A stretch of DNA of 64,000 nucleotides from NCBI GenBank assembly GCA_003611745.1, contig RAYF01000034.1:1-64000 (forward strand). Direction: 5' to 3'. Below, piece after piece: positions 60,994 to 64,000 of the stretch. The translations under genes were made by a program, and so were the position numbers. Position 1 is the first letter of the stretch; every line of letters begins with the position of its first letter. The notes under the pieces are model-generated. The model had not been told where the DNA came from and made no database searches. It worked only from the letters and a program-made list of their open reading frames with translations. The DNA is from a bacterium D16-36. Its GTDB lineage: Bacteria > Bacillota > Clostridia > Lachnospirales > Lachnospiraceae.

Positions 60994-62600
60994 AGTGTCT
61001 GCTGATTAAGTAGCTATCTGCAACTTCCAACTCTTACATCTGCTCCGGTCATGCCAGAATCGGAACAGATGCAAAAGAGCGCAAAGTATTCGCCTCTGAA
61101 TCCTGAACAGATTCGTCACGAATACAGATAATGCAATAGAAGTCAGCTGCGTTTCTTCCAGTTTTGTGGTAATGCAGCTCATACCATAGCAGCGTTTGCT
61201 CAGGCTGAAGGTGCGTTCCACTTCGATTCTATCGGTATTATCCTGATGCTCTTGCTTTTTATCAACTTTTGCTGTGGCACTTGGTCTGCCCAGCTTTGGA
61301 CCTGATAACCGGATCCCATGCTCCTTGCAATAACTCCTGTTTTCCCTGGTCCGATATATCTGATCTGCCAGAACACGTTCCGGATAATAACCGGTACGTT
61401 CTTTGAAACGCTCTATTGCTTCAATCAGGCAGGTACTCTCGTTGTATGCCTCAAAAGATATTTTTTCGATACGCCCGTAACCTTCGCTGTCAAGACTGAG
61501 ATCAAATTTTGCACCAAATTCAACAGGTGCTTTGACCTTACCTCTGACAATCGGTCGAAGCCATGGCTGTGCAATGCTTACAATGCGATGCTCCACAGAA
61601 TGGACTCTGTTATCATACATATACTGTTGCTGTTCATGCAGCTTGATGATGGTAAGATACAAGTCGATATCCTTACCTGCCATGGCGTATCCATCACTCA
61701 TGAACTGTTCCAAATAGCCAAGATCTCTTTTCACGTAGCCAAGCTGTCTGCGGATTGCGCTGCGGATTTTCTTTGCCGTGTGCTTTCTGCTCTTGGCAAA
61801 TGCAAGATACTCTTTTCTGGCGCGTTTGCGGTATCTTCTGGGCAGCTTAAGACCATAACATTTACAAAATCGGTAAATGATGTTTTCCAGCTTTTCTCTT
61901 GCTTCGTTCAAAAGCGAGATGTCCTGCGGATAACGTATGTTTGCAGGTGCACAGGTTGCATCAAGGGTCAGCGTTCCTTTGTTTGTATCTTCTTTTGCAG
62001 TACCATCATCACCGGATTTTCCTACGGATGGAGGAGTATGGTCATCTTTGTCATCATCCTTATGGGAAAGAAGATACTCGTTTACTTCCATCAGCATCTC
62101 TGCGGAAATGCGTTTACGGAAGAGAACCAGTGTACTTGCATCAAACGGAGCTTCTTCCCGAAATCCAGGAAGCCCGATAAAGTATTGCAGATACGGATTC
62201 TCTGCGATCTGTTCTACAAGCTCACGGTCGGAATACTGGAACTTGGTCTGGATGATCAGAGCTCCTAATGCCATACGAAGAGGCTTGGCAACATTGCCCG
62301 TATCACTTGGAAACAGCTTGGCATATTTTACTTCAAACTCGTCCCATGGGATGCGGTCAGCCAGTTTGATCCAACGGTTATCCGGATTCATGTGGAGTCC
62401 CATAGGCTGGTTGAAATCGAGGAATGAATGCTGTAACTTGTCAATCGGTTTGTACATTGTTTTAGCTCCTTTATACTCAAAATCTGTAAAAAACTGCAAG
62501 AAAAACGATTTGTTTTCGTCAAAATCCTTGCAATTATTGTACCAGAAAACGGGGCAAAAGTCAGTAAAATCAAGTGTTTGCAACCTAATCAGCAGACACT
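60994..62600. mobile_element. IS5-type insertion sequence, complete
   Basis: AGTGTCTGCTGATTA at 60994-61008 and its exact complement TAATCAGCAGACACT at 62586-62600 are the terminal inverted repeats. ACTT occurs directly outside both ends (60990-60993 and 62601-62604), a 4 bp target duplication. It holds one transposase gene. It inserted upstream of the caspase gene promoter region. Confidence 0.88.
61006..62457 (-). CDS. IS5-family transposase
   Basis: 483 residues from the ATG at 62457 (AAAGGAG upstream). The N-terminal DUF772-like domain (FPSDTGNVAKPLRMALGALI, YSDRELVEQIAENPYLQYFI) is followed by DDE positions in GTLTLDATCAPANIRYP, VLADQIYRTRENRSYC and IEVERTFSLSKRCYG. The stop codon lies inside the left terminal repeat. 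Intact. Confidence 0.88.
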   Translation of the reverse strand: MYKPIDKLQHSFLDFNQPMGLHMNPDNRWIKLADRIPWDEFEVKYAKLFPSDTGNVAKPLRMALGALIIQTKFQYSDRELVEQIAENPYLQYFIGLPGFREEAPFDASTLVLFRKRISAEMLMEVNEYLLSHKDDDKDDHTPPSVGKSGDDGTAKEDTNKGTLTLDATCAPANIRYPQDISLLNEAREKLENIIYRFCKCYGLKLPRRYRKRARKEYLAFAKSRKHTAKKIRSAIRRQLGYVKRDLGYLEQFMSDGYAMAGKDIDLYLTIIKLHEQQQYMYDNRVHSVEHRIVSIAQPWLRPIVRGKVKAPVEFGAKFDLSLDSEGYGRIEKISFEAYNESTCLIEAIERFKERTGYYPERVLADQIYRTRENRSYCKEHGIRLSGPKLGRPSATAKVDKKQEHQDNTDRIEVERTFSLSKRCYGMSCITTKLEETQLTSIALSVFVTNLFRIQRRILCALLHLFRFWHDRSRCKSWKLQIAT

Positions 62601-62760
62601 ACTTAATAATACAATTGATATTAATGAAAAATATATATAAACCATATAATGACCTGATATGGGAATCCCTTTCGAACTGATGTTTAGGATTGAATTATAG
62701 AATGATAAATGATACGATGAGAATGTTTATTCGATGATCATTTATGGTCATTAGCAGATT

Positions 62761-62787
62761 AGCTGAAGTTGCCGCTTCAGCTTTTTT
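62761..62787 (+). terminator. Hairpin with T-tract between IS and rloB
   Basis: AGCTGAAG (62761) pairs with CTTCAGCT (62775-62782), followed by TTTTTT. It points rightward, towards the 3' end of the leftward RloB gene. The rest of the 255 bp gap shows no gene. Confidence 0.65.
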
Positions 62788-62856
62788 GCCACATTCAATC
62801 AACTATCTTGTTTTCTATCACCACCTCACTTTCTATCGAACTTTTGAAAAACATAA

Positions 62857-63795
62857 TCACATTTTCCGCATTTCACAGATTAACAATCCAATATTACTAC
62901 CTATTGCGCTTTCCAATTTCTCCAAATCCTCACAATATCTTTTTTCATTTTTGATTGCTATATCAATATTCTTTACAAGTGTTAAAGCGTCATATCGTGA
63001 TTTTTCATATTTAGGCAATCTATTTCTTAACTCCTGTTCTGTATACCTTCGTTTTGAGGTAACCAATGGATTTTCAAGCAATTGCTTATCGTTAAGCTCT
63101 CTAACATCCTCAAAATGCATCAAAAGCCAAAATTCAAAACAGGGATTTGTTAAGTATAGACCAAAGTTTCTTATTCTACATTGTTCCATAACATACTCAT
63201 ATTGATTAGTGGTAAAACTTTTCCTATCTCGATCCACTATAAAACAAATCTTGTCCAATCCTTCTGCATACGTCAGATTCTCAAAACCAATAATTTTGTT
63301 TACATCTTCCATTAAATTTTTTAAATCCGTTTCCTTTTCCAAAAAACATATGATTTGTTCACAAGCTGACTGCACATCCTCAGTTGACACATTTAACGAA
63401 ACGCCAAGTTTTTCACAGCATATCCATTCCAAGGTTTTCCATATATATTTAGCCAATGTACGATTGTTGACAAGAATCTGTTCACTTTGAAGATAGTCCA
63501 TAATCCAATTCAATATGGTTTCATACGACACCTTACCACTATCTCTCTCCTTAAGATTTTGAATAATACGGTCAACCATTTTTTTAGGATTACTCCATCC
63601 CGCCTCATTATAACTACGCACAATCGGTACAAGCTCGATAAGCGGGTTTAACTTCAAATTCTCCCGTAATTCTGTTATAGCATCAAAATATATGAGTTCT
63701 GTATCTTCCCCCTCATAAACCAAAAAGTACTTTTGTCTAACTTCATCAGAAACCAGCACCCTAGTGCGTTCTGCAAATTGCTTTCTTTCTCTCAT
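62857..63795 (-). CDS. rloB: RloB family protein
   Basis: 312 residues, AAGGAGG upstream. RQKYFLVYEGEDTELIYFDA, ICFIVDRDRKSF and YLTNPCFEFWLLMHFED are the RloB signature, a Toprim-like fold with acidic metal-binding positions. RloB is found with the AAA ATPase RloA, often linked to restriction loci and defence. The start lies 3 bp after the RloA stop. Confidence 0.88.
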   Translation of the reverse strand: MRERKQFAERTRVLVSDEVRQKYFLVYEGEDTELIYFDAITELRENLKLNPLIELVPIVRSYNEAGWSNPKKMVDRIIQNLKERDSGKVSYETILNWIMDYLQSEQILVNNRTLAKYIWKTLEWICCEKLGVSLNVSTEDVQSACEQIICFLEKETDLKNLMEDVNKIIGFENLTYAEGLDKICFIVDRDRKSFTTNQYEYVMEQCRIRNFGLYLTNPCFEFWLLMHFEDVRELNDKQLLENPLVTSKRRYTEQELRNRLPKYEKSRYDALTLVKNIDIAIKNEKRYCEDLEKLESAIGSNIGLLICEMRKM

Positions 63796-63798
63796 ACA

Positions 63799-64000
63799 CT
63801 AATCCTCCTTTATTGGAAAAACAGTGCTGAAAATAGGAACACCACCATAACGCCCTTCTAAATATGCTTTGTCAATCTTCTGATCGAATCTCGCATTATA
63901 TTCTTCCAAAGAATAAATATCCGATTCCCCATTCGTTCGTTTGTCAATAAACCATATCTCATCACGTCTTAACAAATCAAAATCCATAAGACGTGATTCA
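63799..64000 (-). CDS. rloA: RloA-type AAA ATPase, C-terminal part, cut by window edge
   Basis: The frame is open to the last base; the visible end (DFDLLRRDEIWFIDKRT, DIYSLEEYNARFDQKI, AYLEGRYGGVP) is the typical C-terminus of RloA/AAA15 ATPases. The RDEIWF motif follows the D-loop region of such proteins. The Met at 63987 is internal. It is coupled to rloB. Confidence 0.82.
   Translation of the reverse strand, partial: ESRLMDFDLLRRDEIWFIDKRTNGESDIYSLEEYNARFDQKIDKAYLEGRYGGVPIFSTVFPIKED

Larger units (their letters stand above)
57100..64000. mobile_element. E5: left end of a further integrative element
   Basis: Begins at core D with TTGCAAGC repeats 102 bp inside, the same geometry as the left ends of E2-E4. 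Only cargo is visible (TIR/caspase genes, RloB/RloA and two insertion sequences); the integrase and mobilisation genes should lie beyond the window. Confidence 0.65.

Noticed and set aside
61318-62268. 316-residue plus-strand ORF
   Set aside because: It is the antisense shadow of the IS5-type transposase, which has the motifs and the ribosome site.

Overview
The window looks like accessory DNA from a gut Firmicute, most likely a Lachnospiraceae-type Clostridium relative. The evidence is strong AGGAGG-like ribosome binding sites, Tn916-family Int/Xis pairs, TnpV, MobC/MobV/MOBP mobilisation proteins and AT-rich cargo. No core chromosomal gene, tRNA or rRNA is visible. Nearly everything belongs to stacked mobile elements and their cargo, much of it anti-phage.

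Layout. Four short sites with the core CGAACTC (7101, 25831, 37593, 57100) cut the window into segments. Each core has a pair of 8-10 bp direct repeats with an 11 bp period about 55-65 bp to its left, and another pair about 101-104 bp to its right. Each segment carries its own repeat word at both ends: GTAGCA for 7101-25837, GGTATCA for 25831-37599, TTGCAAGA for 37593-57106. TTAGAGCCA marks the right end of the segment before, and TTGCAAGC the left end of the segment after. I read this as at least five integrative mobilisable elements (E1-E5) inserted in tandem at one attachment site, with the repeats as integrase arm sites.

E1 (about 3066-7107) keeps xis, an XRE regulator, a MerR/TipAS regulator and a small holin-like toxin gene. 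Its integrase is cut off by a second element whose large serine recombinase (1230-3047) and AIPR gene fill the left edge. E2 (7101-25837) has a MOBP relaxase, MobC, decaying plasmid-type ParM/ParR genes, Xis, XRE and Int. Its cargo is a nine-gene leftward operon: a type I restriction system followed by a metallopeptidase-like protein, a P-loop kinase-like protein, a GNAT/PUA-like fusion and an ASCH protein. E3 (25831-37599) has a MobV relaxase, TnpV, Int/Xis/XRE, a toxin-antitoxin pair, an HNH nuclease with an inactive recombinase-like partner, four GNATs, DUF3795, an EFR1 flavodoxin/ferredoxin and a CPBP protease. E4 (37593-57106) has relaxase, MobC, ParM/ParR, Int/Xis/XRE and TnpV. Its cargo is a leftward operon of three cytosine-5 methyltransferases, a DUF3883-type protein, a MORC/histidine-kinase-like GHKL ATPase, a receiver-domain protein, an HNH nuclease and a Vsr nuclease, with a membrane-anchored protein after it. 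E5 (57100 to the edge) starts with two TIR genes and a caspase-like protease (a type IV Thoeris-like set) disrupted by insertion sequences, then RloB and the end of RloA.

In each of E1-E4 the xis gene and an XRE repressor gene are divergent around element-specific inverted or repeated operators. This suggests that each element controls its own excision. Several genes differ from an intact reading frame by one base in a homopolymer or by a nonsense codon (hsdR, the E4 membrane protein, E2 parM and parR). These need read-level checking before they are called decay, phase variation or programmed frameshifting.

The most novel-looking items are the regular tandem-element architecture, the methyltransferase/GHKL/receiver operon in E4, the inactive-recombinase/HNH pair in E3, and the slippery heptamer splitting hsdR.
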